Positions 54,774-63,549 of a stretch of DNA of 64,000 bases are shown here, in pieces. Under the pieces are notes generated by a model. That model did not search any database, was not told where the DNA came from, and was given only the letters and a program-made list of their open reading frames with translations. Source of the stretch: Cryobacterium sp. Y57 (GTDB lineage: Bacteria; Actinomycetota; Actinomycetes; Actinomycetales; Microbacteriaceae). Position 1 is the first letter of the stretch. Every line of letters begins with the position of its first letter. Location of the stretch: NCBI RefSeq assembly GCF_002929505.1, contig NZ_PJJL01000071.1, positions 62,001 to 126,000 on the forward strand, read 5' to 3'. The translations under genes were made by a program, and so were the position numbers.

Positions 54774-55325
54774 ATGAAAAGTAATGTTGAACCCCCACTC
54801 ACTCTGCCGGTCGCCCCGCCGCTCACCGCTGATCCCCATGCGCCCGACGACCTCGCCGCGTTCAAGCACGCGTTTCGCCGTCACGCCGCCGGGGTCGCCG
54901 CGATAACGACCCTGGCCCAAGACGGCAGCCCGGTCGGCTTCACGGCCACCTCCCTCGCGTCGCTCTCTGCGGTTCCGCCGCTCGCCACGTTCAACATGGC
55001 CCGATCGGCGAGCTCGTGGGCGTCGATCGCCGCCGCCGACCGCGTGGTCATCCACATGCTCGGCGCGCATAACCGGAGCGTCGCCGAGAAACTCGCCGGG
55101 CCGCACGCCGAACGCTTCGTCGGTGAGCACTGGCAGCCCGGCCCCTACGGTCTTCCGGTGCTGGAGGGCGTGACCAGCTGGATGATCGGCCGCATCGTCG
55201 AACGAGTATCGGTGCACAACAACGCCGTCGTCGTCGTGCAGATCGAGGGCGGTGGCATGGGGCCCGACGCTGAGGCCCTGCTCTACCACGAGCGTACCTA
55301 CCGAGTACCGGGCGCCGCCGTCTAG
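54774..55325 (+). CDS. Flavin reductase-like FMN-binding protein
   Basis: A 183-residue protein of the flavin reductase (split-barrel FMN) family. It starts MKSNVEPPLTLP at the ATG (54774; an in-frame TTG lies two codons earlier). Family motifs: FRRHAAGVAAITTLAQDGSPVGFTATSLASLSAVPPLATFNMARSASSW (about 34–82) and HMLGAHNRSVAEKLAGP (about 94–110). Such enzymes reduce FMN with NAD(P)H for a partner monooxygenase. No monooxygenase is adjacent. No strong Shine-Dalgarno; a mirrored TAGGCT promoter lies upstream. It follows hisD divergently. Confidence 0.88.
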   Translation: MKSNVEPPLTLPVAPPLTADPHAPDDLAAFKHAFRRHAAGVAAITTLAQDGSPVGFTATSLASLSAVPPLATFNMARSASSWASIAAADRVVIHMLGAHNRSVAEKLAGPHAERFVGEHWQPGPYGLPVLEGVTSWMIGRIVERVSVHNNAVVVVQIEGGGMGPDAEALLYHERTYRVPGAAV

Positions 55326-55470
55326 ACCGACTCGCCGAATTGGCAGCTCTACACGTCACAGAACGTCTCGGAGACCTGCGCGCCCGGCGGAGATCGTGGC
55401 CGAGCGGGATGCCCACCAACGAGGTTGATCATCGCTTCCCCAAAAAGCGAACTGTTCGTAGTGTTGTCCG

Positions 55471-56319
55471 ATGACGACCCTTTGCACGACCTTTGTGACC
55501 TTCGACGAAGTCGAGCTCTGCGTCGAGATGTACGGAGAGCAACGTGACCCTCCCGTGCTTCTGATCGCCGGGATGTCGGCTTCTATGCTGTGGTGGCCGG
55601 GCGAGGTCTGCGAGAAGATCGCCTCCTCTGGGTTCTTCGTGATCCGTTACGACCAGCGGGACACCGGCCGTTCGACGAGTTTTCCACTCGGGCGCCCCGG
55701 CTACTCGACCCACGATCTGGCAGCCGATGCCTTGCGTATCTGCGACTCGCTCGGTCTGCGTTCCGCGCACGTCGTCGGCCACTCCCTGGGATCAGGGATC
55801 GCCTCTATTCTGGCTATCGACCATCCCGACCGGTTGCGCTCTGTGACATTGCTGGGCGCAACCACCGGGGCGCCAGACCTTCCTTCCGGAACCGGCACCT
55901 TCCCGGATCTCCCTGATGATCTCGAATCGAGAGTGGCCGCTATCGATTACCTCCTCGCGGACACTCGCGCCTGCGATGGCTTATCGCCCCTTTTCGACGA
56001 GGATCGAATTCGCCAGTTCATCACCGGCGACGTGGATCGCGCCGACGATATCGAAGCCACGATCTCCAACCCTCCCGCCATGGAGTTCACACGCCCCAGA
56101 CACGGTGACCTCGGCACCGTGACTGTTCCGTCCCTTGTCATGCACGGCGAAATGGATTCAATTTTTCCGCTCGCTCACGGCGAGGCCGTTGCACGTTTGA
56201 TACCCGATGCCGCATTCGTGATGCTTCCCGGTGCCGGGCACACGTTACTCACCGTCGATCAAGGGGATTTCACGACCCCCCTCATCCGCCACCTCCGTGC
56301 GGCCGTGCGCCGCCGATAG
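55471..56319 (+). CDS. Alpha/beta-hydrolase (RdmC-like esterase type)
   Basis: A 282-residue hydrolase starting MTTLCTTFVTFDEVELCVEMYG. Triad: Ser105 in VVGHSLGSGIASILA, Asp in VMHGEMDSIFPLAHGEAV (about 230) and His in LPGAGHTLLTVD (about 256). The oxyanion stretch GMSASMLWW and RYDQRDTGRS (about 59–68) are typical of the aclacinomycin methylesterase-like group, which is often misannotated; no polyketide genes are nearby. The ATG lies about 9 bases after a TAGTGT-like -10, so it may be leaderless. Substrate unknown. Confidence 0.85.
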   Translation: MTTLCTTFVTFDEVELCVEMYGEQRDPPVLLIAGMSASMLWWPGEVCEKIASSGFFVIRYDQRDTGRSTSFPLGRPGYSTHDLAADALRICDSLGLRSAHVVGHSLGSGIASILAIDHPDRLRSVTLLGATTGAPDLPSGTGTFPDLPDDLESRVAAIDYLLADTRACDGLSPLFDEDRIRQFITGDVDRADDIEATISNPPAMEFTRPRHGDLGTVTVPSLVMHGEMDSIFPLAHGEAVARLIPDAAFVMLPGAGHTLLTVDQGDFTTPLIRHLRAAVRRR

Positions 56320-56452
56320 GGCGGCCTGCCCACCTCGTCGACGCCGACTTCGGAGTCAGCGCCGTCTGCGTCCTCCCGGCCCCTGAACAGCTCCACCTTC
56401 GATTTCGATCTGCATTGCGGATACTGCACATGGTCAAGCCCTGGCTGAGGGG

Positions 56453-57235
56453 TCAGGCTCTCAGCTTCTTCCTGGCCGCCTTGCGACGGCGCCGTTCCGC
56501 CTCGACGACCGCAGCTTCGGCCGGTGTCGGCGCGGTCCCGCCCAGGTGTGCGGGCTGCCACCACGCTCCGGCGCCCGCCACCGGGTAGTCCGCCTGCACG
56601 GCGTCGACCAGAGACTGCAGGGTGACGTGCAGCTGCAGCGTGTGCGCCGCGACGTTGCGGTCGGCCAAGCCTGCCGCATCCGGTGGAATCGGCTGGCCGA
56701 AGCGGATGCCCACCGGCACGCCGACCCGTTCCCGCAGTGTCGACCGGTGGTTCTTGGTCATCAATCGATGCCCACCCCACACGGCGACCGGGATGATCGG
56801 CACGTTCGCGGCCTGCGCCATGCGCACCGCGCCGGTTTTGAGCTCTCGCACCGTGAACGAGGCATTCACTCCGCCCTCGGGAAAAACACCGAGCAGTTCG
56901 CCGTTGTCGAGAGCGTCGACGGCCTGAGCGTAGGCCTCCCCGCCGCTGTCCATGTCGACCGAGATGTGCTTCATCCCCCGCAACAGCGCTCCTACCAGCG
57001 GCTGGTCGAAGGCGCCCTTCTTGGCCATGAAACGAATGTGACGACGATTGTGCCGCCAGGTGGTCCACTCGACCAGGGCGAAGTCGAGGTAACCGAAGTG
57101 GGTGATCGCGAGTACCGCGCCGCCGGTGGCCGGCAGATGTTCCAGGCCGGTCACGGTCGGGCGCACCCGGAGCAGGCCGAACAGGGCGCGTCCGGCACCG
57201 ATGGCGGTCGAATAGATCGGCTCTCGCTTGTGCAT
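56453..57235 (-). CDS. 1-acyl-sn-glycerol-3-phosphate acyltransferase (PlsC type)
   Basis: A 260-residue membrane-associated acyltransferase that would make phosphatidate or a related lipid. The HX4D motif is H46–D51 in ITHFGYLDFAL; the second motif is GVFPEGGVN (about 117–124). VWGGHRL and the PIPPDAAGLA region follow. The start MHKREPIYSTAIG is right after a -10-like TAGGCT (six bases), so translation is probably leaderless. A 14-bp palindrome contains that -10. It is a single gene between a hydrolase and dnaE. Confidence 0.9.
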   Translation of the reverse strand: MHKREPIYSTAIGAGRALFGLLRVRPTVTGLEHLPATGGAVLAITHFGYLDFALVEWTTWRHNRRHIRFMAKKGAFDQPLVGALLRGMKHISVDMDSGGEAYAQAVDALDNGELLGVFPEGGVNASFTVRELKTGAVRMAQAANVPIIPVAVWGGHRLMTKNHRSTLRERVGVPVGIRFGQPIPPDAAGLADRNVAAHTLQLHVTLQSLVDAVQADYPVAGAGAWWQPAHLGGTAPTPAEAAVVEAERRRRKAARKKLRA

Positions 57236-57239
57236 GTAT

Positions 57240-57253
57240 CCAGCCTAGGCTGG
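57240..57253. promoter_or_regulatory. 14-bp palindrome containing the PlsC-type gene's -10
   Basis: CCAGCCTAGGCTGG is a perfect palindrome (57240–57253) whose centre is a TAGGCT -10 element. It could be an operator or just a symmetric -10, since the same hexamer recurs in this genome. Confidence 0.4.
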
Positions 57254-57289
57254 CACGCTGTCAGTCTTCTGCAGCGCGTGCGCCGCTGA

Positions 57290-60200
57290 TCAGGTCAGGC
57301 AGCTCGGGCCGAGGATGCTCTTGAGCTCGCCGAACAGGTCCGCGCTCACCTTCACGCGGTGCGGCAGTTCGAACACCCGAGCCACGTCGCCCTTGACCAG
57401 TTTCAACCGTACCTCGGCATCTCCACTGTGCCGCTGGAGGATCTCGCCGAGTGCACCGACAGTGTCGGTGGTCGCGCGGGCCTCCCCGACCGTGATCGAG
57501 ACCAGGCTCTGGTCTGAACCCTGGCCGAGCTCCGGCTGGAAAACACTGAACGCGTGCAGGTTCATGCCGTCGTCGCGCAGGCTCACGCGGCCGCGCACCA
57601 CGACGACCGCGTCGCTCACCAGCTCGGGTGCGAATTCGAGGTAGGCCTTACCCATGAACATCGCGGTGATTTCACCGCCGAAGTCTTCGACCTGGATCAT
57701 GCCGTACTGGTTACCCGATTTCTTCGCGATCCGGTGCTGCACGCTCGTGATCAGGCCGGCCACGGTCACGGTGTCGCCGTCTTCGGTCGATTCAGACGCG
57801 ATCAGGTCGGCGATGGTCGTGCTGGCGTGTTTGGCGAGCAGAATTTCCAGCCCGGCGAGCGGATGGTCGGACACGTACAGCCCGAGCATGTCGCGTTCGT
57901 AGGCGAGCTTCTCTTTCTTACTCCACTCCGGCCGGTCGGGCACCTGCTCGGTGTCCTGCGGTTCGTCGAAGAGGCTGTCGAAGTCGAACCCGATATTGCC
58001 GTTGCTCTCCTCCCGCTTGATCTTGACGGCGGACTCCACGGCCGATTCGTGAATCTCGACCATGCCGCGCCGGGTCGCGCCGAGCGAATCGAATGCCCCG
58101 GCCTTGACCAGCGATTCAATCGTGCGCTTGTTGGCAACCGGCAGCGGCACCTTGCGCAAAAAATCGTGGAACGACTCGAAGCGGCCCTTTTCCTCGCGGG
58201 CGCTGCGAATAGCTTCAACCACGTTGAAACCGACGTTGCGCACAGCACCCAGGCCGAAACGGATGTCCGTGCCCACGGCCGCGAAGAACCCGATCGACTC
58301 GTTCACGTCGGGCGCCAGCACCTGGATTCCCATGCGGCGGCACTCGTTGAGATAGAGCGCGAGCTTGTCGCGGGAGTCGCCAACGCTGGTGAGCAGCGCC
58401 GCCATGTACTCGGCCGGGTAGACGGCTTTGAGGTACGCGGTCCAGTAGGATAGCACCCCGTACGCAGCGGAGTGCGCCTTGTTGAAGGCATAGTCGGAAA
58501 AGGGCAGCAGGATGTTCCAGACCGTGGTCACAGCATCCATGGAGTAGCCGCGGTCCTGCATGCCCTTGGAGAAGCCCTCGAACTGCTTGTCCAGCTCAGA
58601 CTTCTTCTTCTTACCCATGGCGCGGCGCAGCAGATCGGCTTCACCGAGTGTGAAGCCGGCGAGCACCTGCGCGATGGACATGACCTGCTCCTGGTACACG
58701 ATCAGGCCGTAGGTGGTGCCGATGACCTCTTTGAGGGGCTCTTCGAGCTCCTTGTGGATGGGAATGATCTCCTGCACACCGGTCTTGCGCAGCGCGTAGT
58801 TGGTGTGTGAGTTGGCGCCCATGGGCCCCGGGCGGTACAGGGCGATGACCGCCGAGATGTCTTCGAAGTTGTCGGGCTTCATGAGCCGCAGCAGCGCTCG
58901 CATGGGGCCGCCGTCGAGTTGGAAGACACCGAGGGTGTCTCCGCGGGCGAGCAGTTCGTAGGCGGCGGGGTCTTCAAGCCCGAGGTCTTCGAGCACGGGC
59001 CGGTGGCCGCGGTTCACCGCGATGTTGTCGAGGGTGTCATCGATGATGGTGAGGTTGCGCAGCCCCAGGAAGTCCATCTTGATCAGTCCGAGGGCTTCGG
59101 AAGCCGGGTAGTCGAACTGCGTGACGATCTGACCGTCCGCTTCCCGTTTCATGATCGGAATAATGTCGATCAGGGGGTCACTCGACATGATCACGCCGGC
59201 GGCATGCACGCCCCACTGGCGCTTCAGGTTCTCCAGGCCCAGGGCGGTGTCGAAGACGGTGCGCGCTTCGGGGTCGCTTTCGATCACCGCACGAAAGTCG
59301 GCCGCTTCCCGGTAGCGCGGGTGGTCCTTGTCGAACATGCCGGTGAGGGGCACGTCCTTGCCCATGATGGCCGGCGGCATGGCTTTAGTGAGTTTGTCGC
59401 CCATGCCGAACGGAAAGCCGAGTACGCGGGAGGCGTCTTTCAGGGCCTGTTTGGCCTTGATCGTGCCGTAGGTGACAATCTGGGCAACGCGTTCCTCGCC
59501 GTATTTCTCGGTGACGTACTTGATGACTTCACCGCGACGACGCTCGTCGAAGTCGACGTCGAAGTCGGGCATGGAGACGCGGTCGGGGTTCAAAAACCGT
59601 TCAAAGATGAGCCCGTGCACGAGCGGGTCGAGGTCGGTGATGCCCATCGCGTACGCGACCATCGAGCCGGCACCGGAGCCACGACCGGGGCCGACGCGGA
59701 TGCCCTGCTGTTTGGACCACATGATGAAGTCGGCGACGACGAGGAAGTAGCCGGGGAATCCCATTTGCACGATGATGCCGACTTCGTAGTCGGCGCGCTT
59801 CCGCACGTCTGCCGGGATGCCCTTCGGGTAGCGTTTGGCCAGCCCGATCTCGTTTTCTTTAATAAACCAGCTTTCCTCGTTTTCACCCTCCGGGCAGGGA
59901 AAGCGGGGCATGTAGTTGGCTTTGGTGTTGAATTCCACCTCACAGCGCTCGGCGATGAGCAACGTGTTGTCGCAGGCTTCGGGGTGGTCACGAAACAGGT
60001 GCCGCATTTGCGCGGCGGTTTTGAGGTAGAACTCGCTGGAGTCGAACTTGAACCGGTTCGGGTCGTCGAGGGTGGAGGCCGACTGCACGCAGAGCAGCGC
60101 GGCGTGGGCGGTAGCGTCGTGGGCGTGCGTGTAGTGCAGGTCGTTGCTGGCCAGAAGGGGCAGGTCCAGCTCCTTGGCGAGCTTGAAGAGGTCGGTCATG

Positions 60201-60820
60201 GTTCGGCGCTCGATGTCGATGCCGTGATCCATGATTTCGCAGAAGAAGTTCTCCTTGCCGAAGATGTCCTGGAAATCTCCGGCTGCCTTCTTGGCCTCGG
60301 CGTACTGGCCGAGCCGCAAGCGGGTCTGTACTTCCCCACCGACGCAGCCGGTCGTTCCAATCAGACCCGTGGAGTACTGGCTGAGCAGCTCGCGGTCCAT
60401 GCGCGGTTTGAAGTAGTACCCCTCGAGGCTCGCTTTCGACGAGAGCCGGAACAGGTTGTGCATTCCCGCCGTGTTCTCGGAGAGCAGCGTCATGTGGGTG
60501 TACGAGCCGGTGCCACCGACGTCATCCCGGTTTTGGCCACTCGTTCCCCAGCGCACCCGGGTCTTGTCGCGGCGGTCGGTGCCGGGGGTGATGTACGCCT
60601 CGGTACCGATGATCGGTTTGATACCGGCGTCGGTCGCGCTCTTCCAGAAGTCGAACGCGCCGAACACGTTACCGTGGTCTGTGATCGCCACCGCCGGCAT
60701 CCCCTGCTCGACAGCGGCCTTGATCAAGGGTTTTACCCGGGCTGCACCGTCGAGCATTGAGTACTCGCTGTGCACGTGCAGGTGTACAAAATTTTCGGTG
60801 GCACTGACCGGGTTACTCAC
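57290..60820 (-). CDS. dnaE: DNA polymerase III alpha subunit
   Basis: A 1176-residue replicative polymerase catalytic subunit. Starts with GTG (MSNPVSATENFVHLHVHSEYSMLDG). The PHP domain is at the N-terminus (HLHVHSEYSMLDG, AITDHGNVFGAFDFW). The polymerase core has PDFDVDFDERRRGEVIKYVTEKYG (about 413–437; catalytic aspartates), VSMPDFDVDF, and ELARGDTLGVFQLDGGPMRALL. The tandem HhH and OB domain lie after about 830 (GSGDSRDKLALYL, VTVAGLITSVQHRIAKKSGNQYGMIQVEDFGGEITAMFMGKAY). It is the housekeeping DnaE1 form rather than the error-prone DnaE2, by length and PHP. It is 46 bases after rluD. Confidence 0.98.
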   Translation of the reverse strand: MSNPVSATENFVHLHVHSEYSMLDGAARVKPLIKAAVEQGMPAVAITDHGNVFGAFDFWKSATDAGIKPIIGTEAYITPGTDRRDKTRVRWGTSGQNRDDVGGTGSYTHMTLLSENTAGMHNLFRLSSKASLEGYYFKPRMDRELLSQYSTGLIGTTGCVGGEVQTRLRLGQYAEAKKAAGDFQDIFGKENFFCEIMDHGIDIERRTMTDLFKLAKELDLPLLASNDLHYTHAHDATAHAALLCVQSASTLDDPNRFKFDSSEFYLKTAAQMRHLFRDHPEACDNTLLIAERCEVEFNTKANYMPRFPCPEGENEESWFIKENEIGLAKRYPKGIPADVRKRADYEVGIIVQMGFPGYFLVVADFIMWSKQQGIRVGPGRGSGAGSMVAYAMGITDLDPLVHGLIFERFLNPDRVSMPDFDVDFDERRRGEVIKYVTEKYGEERVAQIVTYGTIKAKQALKDASRVLGFPFGMGDKLTKAMPPAIMGKDVPLTGMFDKDHPRYREAADFRAVIESDPEARTVFDTALGLENLKRQWGVHAAGVIMSSDPLIDIIPIMKREADGQIVTQFDYPASEALGLIKMDFLGLRNLTIIDDTLDNIAVNRGHRPVLEDLGLEDPAAYELLARGDTLGVFQLDGGPMRALLRLMKPDNFEDISAVIALYRPGPMGANSHTNYALRKTGVQEIIPIHKELEEPLKEVIGTTYGLIVYQEQVMSIAQVLAGFTLGEADLLRRAMGKKKKSELDKQFEGFSKGMQDRGYSMDAVTTVWNILLPFSDYAFNKAHSAAYGVLSYWTAYLKAVYPAEYMAALLTSVGDSRDKLALYLNECRRMGIQVLAPDVNESIGFFAAVGTDIRFGLGAVRNVGFNVVEAIRSAREEKGRFESFHDFLRKVPLPVANKRTIESLVKAGAFDSLGATRRGMVEIHESAVESAVKIKREESNGNIGFDFDSLFDEPQDTEQVPDRPEWSKKEKLAYERDMLGLYVSDHPLAGLEILLAKHASTTIADLIASESTEDGDTVTVAGLITSVQHRIAKKSGNQYGMIQVEDFGGEITAMFMGKAYLEFAPELVSDAVVVVRGRVSLRDDGMNLHAFSVFQPELGQGSDQSLVSITVGEARATTDTVGALGEILQRHSGDAEVRLKLVKGDVARVFELPHRVKVSADLFGELKSILGPSCLT

Positions 60821-60866
60821 AAAGACTCCGACTAGTTGATGAAACGGTTAGGGGCGAGTCGGCCGG

Positions 60867-61817
60867 TCAGTCTCCGCGCAGCACCGCGAGGGCGTGCGAG
60901 AGGTCAGCCGGGTAATCGGCGTTGTAGGTGACCCACTCGTGACTGTCCGGATGGGTGAAAGCCAGCTGTTTCGCGTGCAGCCACTGGCGCTTGAGTCCGA
61001 GTCGGGCGGTGATCGACGGATCGGCACCGTACATGGCGTCGCCGACACACGGATGCCGCTGGGCCGTCATGTGTACGCGGATCTGGTGGGTGCGCCCGGT
61101 CTCCAGGTGCACCTCGAGCAGGGAAGCCGAAGGGAAGGCTTCGAGGGTCTCGTAGTGGGTGATCGAGGACTTACCGTCAGCCATGACCGCGAACTTCCAG
61201 TCCGATCGCGGGTGGCGGCCGATGGGCGCGTCGATGGTGCCGGCGAGCGGGTCGGGGTGGCCCTGGACGACTGCATGGTAGATCTTGTCCACCTCGCGAT
61301 CGTGGAACGCCTTTTTGAGGGTGACATAGGCCGTCTCCGACTTGGCAACGACCATGAGCCCGCTGGTACCGACGTCGAGGCGGTGCACGATGCCTGCCCG
61401 TTCGGCAGCGCCGGACGTCGCGATGCGATACCCCGCCGCCGCCAGGGCACCCGGAACGGTTGGGCCGGTCCATCCGACGCTCGGATGGGCGGCGACGCCG
61501 GCCGGCTTGTTGATGACGATGATGCTCTCATCATCGTGCACGACCGTGAGGTCGGGAACGGCGATGGGGATGATGCGCACCGGTTGCTTGGGCTGCCAGG
61601 TGACTTCGATCCAGCTGCCCGCCCGGAGGCGATCCGATTTGCCGACGACGGCGCCGTCGAGCACGACGCCGCCCGCCTCGGACACCTCGGCGGCGAAGCT
61701 GCGGGAGAACCCGAACAGCTTGGCTAGGCCGGCGTCAACGCGTACGCCCTCCAGCCCGTCCGGCAGGGGCAGCGATCGCTGTTCCGGCGCGCTGGACAGC
61801 TCGTGGGAACCGGTCAT
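60867..61817 (-). CDS. rluD: RluD-family 23S rRNA pseudouridine synthase
   Basis: A 316-residue enzyme that converts uridines of 23S rRNA helix 69 to pseudouridine. An S4-like N-terminal RNA-binding domain (about 18–75; [29 protein letters not shown]) precedes the catalytic core with [19 protein letters not shown] (about 150; catalytic Asp in HRLDVGTSG), [24 protein letters not shown] and [19 protein letters not shown]. It overlaps lspA by 4 bases, the usual lspA–rluD pair. Confidence 0.95.
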   Translation of the reverse strand: MTGSHELSSAPEQRSLPLPDGLEGVRVDAGLAKLFGFSRSFAAEVSEAGGVVLDGAVVGKSDRLRAGSWIEVTWQPKQPVRIIPIAVPDLTVVHDDESIIVINKPAGVAAHPSVGWTGPTVPGALAAAGYRIATSGAAERAGIVHRLDVGTSGLMVVAKSETAYVTLKKAFHDREVDKIYHAVVQGHPDPLAGTIDAPIGRHPRSDWKFAVMADGKSSITHYETLEAFPSASLLEVHLETGRTHQIRVHMTAQRHPCVGDAMYGADPSITARLGLKRQWLHAKQLAFTHPDSHEWVTYNADYPADLSHALAVLRGD

Positions 61818-62461
61818 GGCCGGGCCTCGGCCCCGGGGTTTGGCCGGTCACTGGGCGTTGAATCAGGATCAACGGAGTCGCTGGTCATGGAATCGGGGGT
61901 CACAGCATCCGTTTGTTTCAGTGTTGGGGTGGCGGTCTTGCTGACAGCCACGACCTTATTGCCGTCGAGACCGATCCCGCGAATGGTCAAAATCATGAAG
62001 ATGACCATGCTGCTCACGATGGCCATGTCGGCGACGTTGTAGATCGCCGGCAACAACCACGGTGTCGAGATGAAATCGACGACGTGCCCGACCCCGAAGC
62101 CGGGTTCGCGCAGCAACCGGTCGGTCAGGTTGCCGAGCACTCCACCGAGGAGCAGCCCGAATACCAGACCCCAGGCGAACGAGCGGATGCGCCGGGCGAA
62201 CCACACGATGAACACCACGACGGCGGCAGCGATGATGGAGAAGATCCAGGTGGACCCGCTCGCGAGGGAGAATGCCGCCCCCGGGTTCCGAACAAAGTGC
62301 ATTTGCAGCACATCGTCCAGAACCCGGATCACGGAACCCTCGGTCATCGAAGCGACGACGAGATACTTACTGGATTGATCGAGCGCGTAAACGCCGAGCG
62401 CGACGAGAGCTAGAACGATGAGCGCTCGCGAACGCTTCTTCGTTCTGGCGCTAGGCTCCAA
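61814..62461 (-). CDS. lspA: Prolipoprotein signal peptidase II
   Basis: A 215-residue membrane aspartic protease that cleaves lipoprotein signal peptides after lipidation. Four helices; catalytic aspartates in GNLTDRLL (about 120–127) and YNVADMAI (about 152–159). NPGAAFSL (about 59–66) is a family mark. The start appears to be TTG within the divIVA stop region (M-E-P-S-A-R-T-K-K), and no other in-frame start is seen before the first helix. The hydrophilic C-terminal tail (about 180–215, [22 protein letters not shown]) is unusually long. Confidence 0.93.
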   Translation of the reverse strand: MEPSARTKKRSRALIVLALVALGVYALDQSSKYLVVASMTEGSVIRVLDDVLQMHFVRNPGAAFSLASGSTWIFSIIAAAVVVFIVWFARRIRSFAWGLVFGLLLGGVLGNLTDRLLREPGFGVGHVVDFISTPWLLPAIYNVADMAIVSSMVIFMILTIRGIGLDGNKVVAVSKTATPTLKQTDAVTPDSMTSDSVDPDSTPSDRPNPGAEARP

Positions 62462-63089
62462 AGCCCTGGAAGCTGGGCTTCGGCGCGGTTCCAGAGTCGA
62501 CCGCAGAGCCGACCGAGCTCGCGTCGAGGTCGTGCAGCTGACCCTCGATGTAATTCTTGAGCTTCAGACGGTACTCGCGCTCGAACGTGCGCAGCTCGTC
62601 GATTTTGCCTTCGAGCGTCGAACGCTCCTGGTCGAGCTTCTGCAGCTGAACGCGCTGCTGGGTCTCGGCCTCGGCGATGACACGTGCCGCAGTGGCGTGG
62701 CCCTCAGCTATCAGGGCGTCGCGCTTTTCAGCGCCCTCCTTGACGTGCTCCTCGTGCAGGCGGCGAGCCAGTTGCAGCAGGTTGGTCGTGCCAGCCGTCT
62801 CGTCGATCGGCGTCGCGGCGACAGCGGCAACCGGAGCGGCGACGGGTTCGACGACAACGGGTGTGACAACGACGGGTTCGGACGACACCGCAGCGAGCGA
62901 AGCGGACTCGGCCACGGGGGCAGCGTCTCCTCCGACCTGAGCGCGCAGTTCCTCGTTCTCCTTGGTCAAGCGACGCAGTTCGACAACGACCTCGTCGAGA
63001 AAGTCATCGACCTCATCCTGGTCGTATCCCTCGCGGAACTTGGTCGACTGGAACCTTTTGTTGACTACATCTTCCGGAGTTAGCGCCAT
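62451..63089 (-). CDS. divIVA: DivIVA/Wag31 polar growth protein
   Basis: A 212-residue coiled-coil protein that recognises negatively curved membrane at poles and septa and organises peptidoglycan synthesis. The N-terminal membrane-binding segment is MALTPEDVVNKRFQSTKFREGYDQDEVDDFLDEVVVELRRL (about 1–41), and long coiled coils (about 30–60 and about 105–195; LDQERSTLEGKIDELRTFEREYRLKLKNYIEGQLHDL) follow. A Pro/Ala/Val linker separates them. The start is preceded by GAGGGTGGAAAG. It overlaps lspA by 11 bases. Confidence 0.97.
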   Translation of the reverse strand: MALTPEDVVNKRFQSTKFREGYDQDEVDDFLDEVVVELRRLTKENEELRAQVGGDAAPVAESASLAAVSSEPVVVTPVVVEPVAAPVAAVAATPIDETAGTTNLLQLARRLHEEHVKEGAEKRDALIAEGHATAARVIAEAETQQRVQLQKLDQERSTLEGKIDELRTFEREYRLKLKNYIEGQLHDLDASSVGSAVDSGTAPKPSFQGFGA

Positions 63090-63237
63090 GGCTTTCCACC
63101 CTCAAAACTTGTGTTAATTGTGAACATTTGACTGACTTGCGGCGATGAGTGCCTCAAGTGTTGGATTGACTACGGGCTACCGACGAGCGAGTGCAGGCTC
63201 GGGGCGAACCAGTCATCCGATAAGGATACATGCCCCA

Positions 63238-63540
63238 CTAGGCGCGTTGTATTATTCCTGCCACGGTCATGCCGACGATGCAGCAAAGCATCGTCAGCGT
63301 GAAGCCGAAATCCAGCGCGATCGGCCCGATGCGAAGCGGCGGGACCAGACGACGGAAGAAGCGTACCGGCGGGTCCGTCAACGTGTAGACGAATTCGACG
63401 AGCACGAGCAGGAAGCCTTGGGGACGCCAGGACCGGTTGACACCGCGCACGAGATCAATGATGAACCGACCCCAGAGAACGAGGAAGTACATGAAGAACA
63501 GGAAGTAGAGAAGATTCCCCAGAATCGATAGACCAGTCAC
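63238..63540 (-). CDS. YggT-family membrane protein
   Basis: A 100-residue, two-to-three-helix membrane protein of the YggT family, found between sepF and divIVA in many Gram-positive bacteria. MTGLSILGNLLYFLFFMYFLVLWGRFIIDLVRGVNRSWRPQGFLLVLVEFVYTLTDPPVRFFRRLVPPLRIGPIALDF shows the conserved second half. Its role in division or osmotic tolerance is inferred from relatives. It follows sepF by 9 bases. Confidence 0.93.
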   Translation of the reverse strand: MTGLSILGNLLYFLFFMYFLVLWGRFIIDLVRGVNRSWRPQGFLLVLVEFVYTLTDPPVRFFRRLVPPLRIGPIALDFGFTLTMLCCIVGMTVAGIIQRA

Positions 63541-63549
63541 ACTTTAAGT

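Noticed and set aside
55471-56319. Polyketide tailoring esterase (RdmC) by name
   Set aside because: The similarity is at superfamily level and no polyketide or anthracycline genes are nearby, so only a generic hydrolase call is made.
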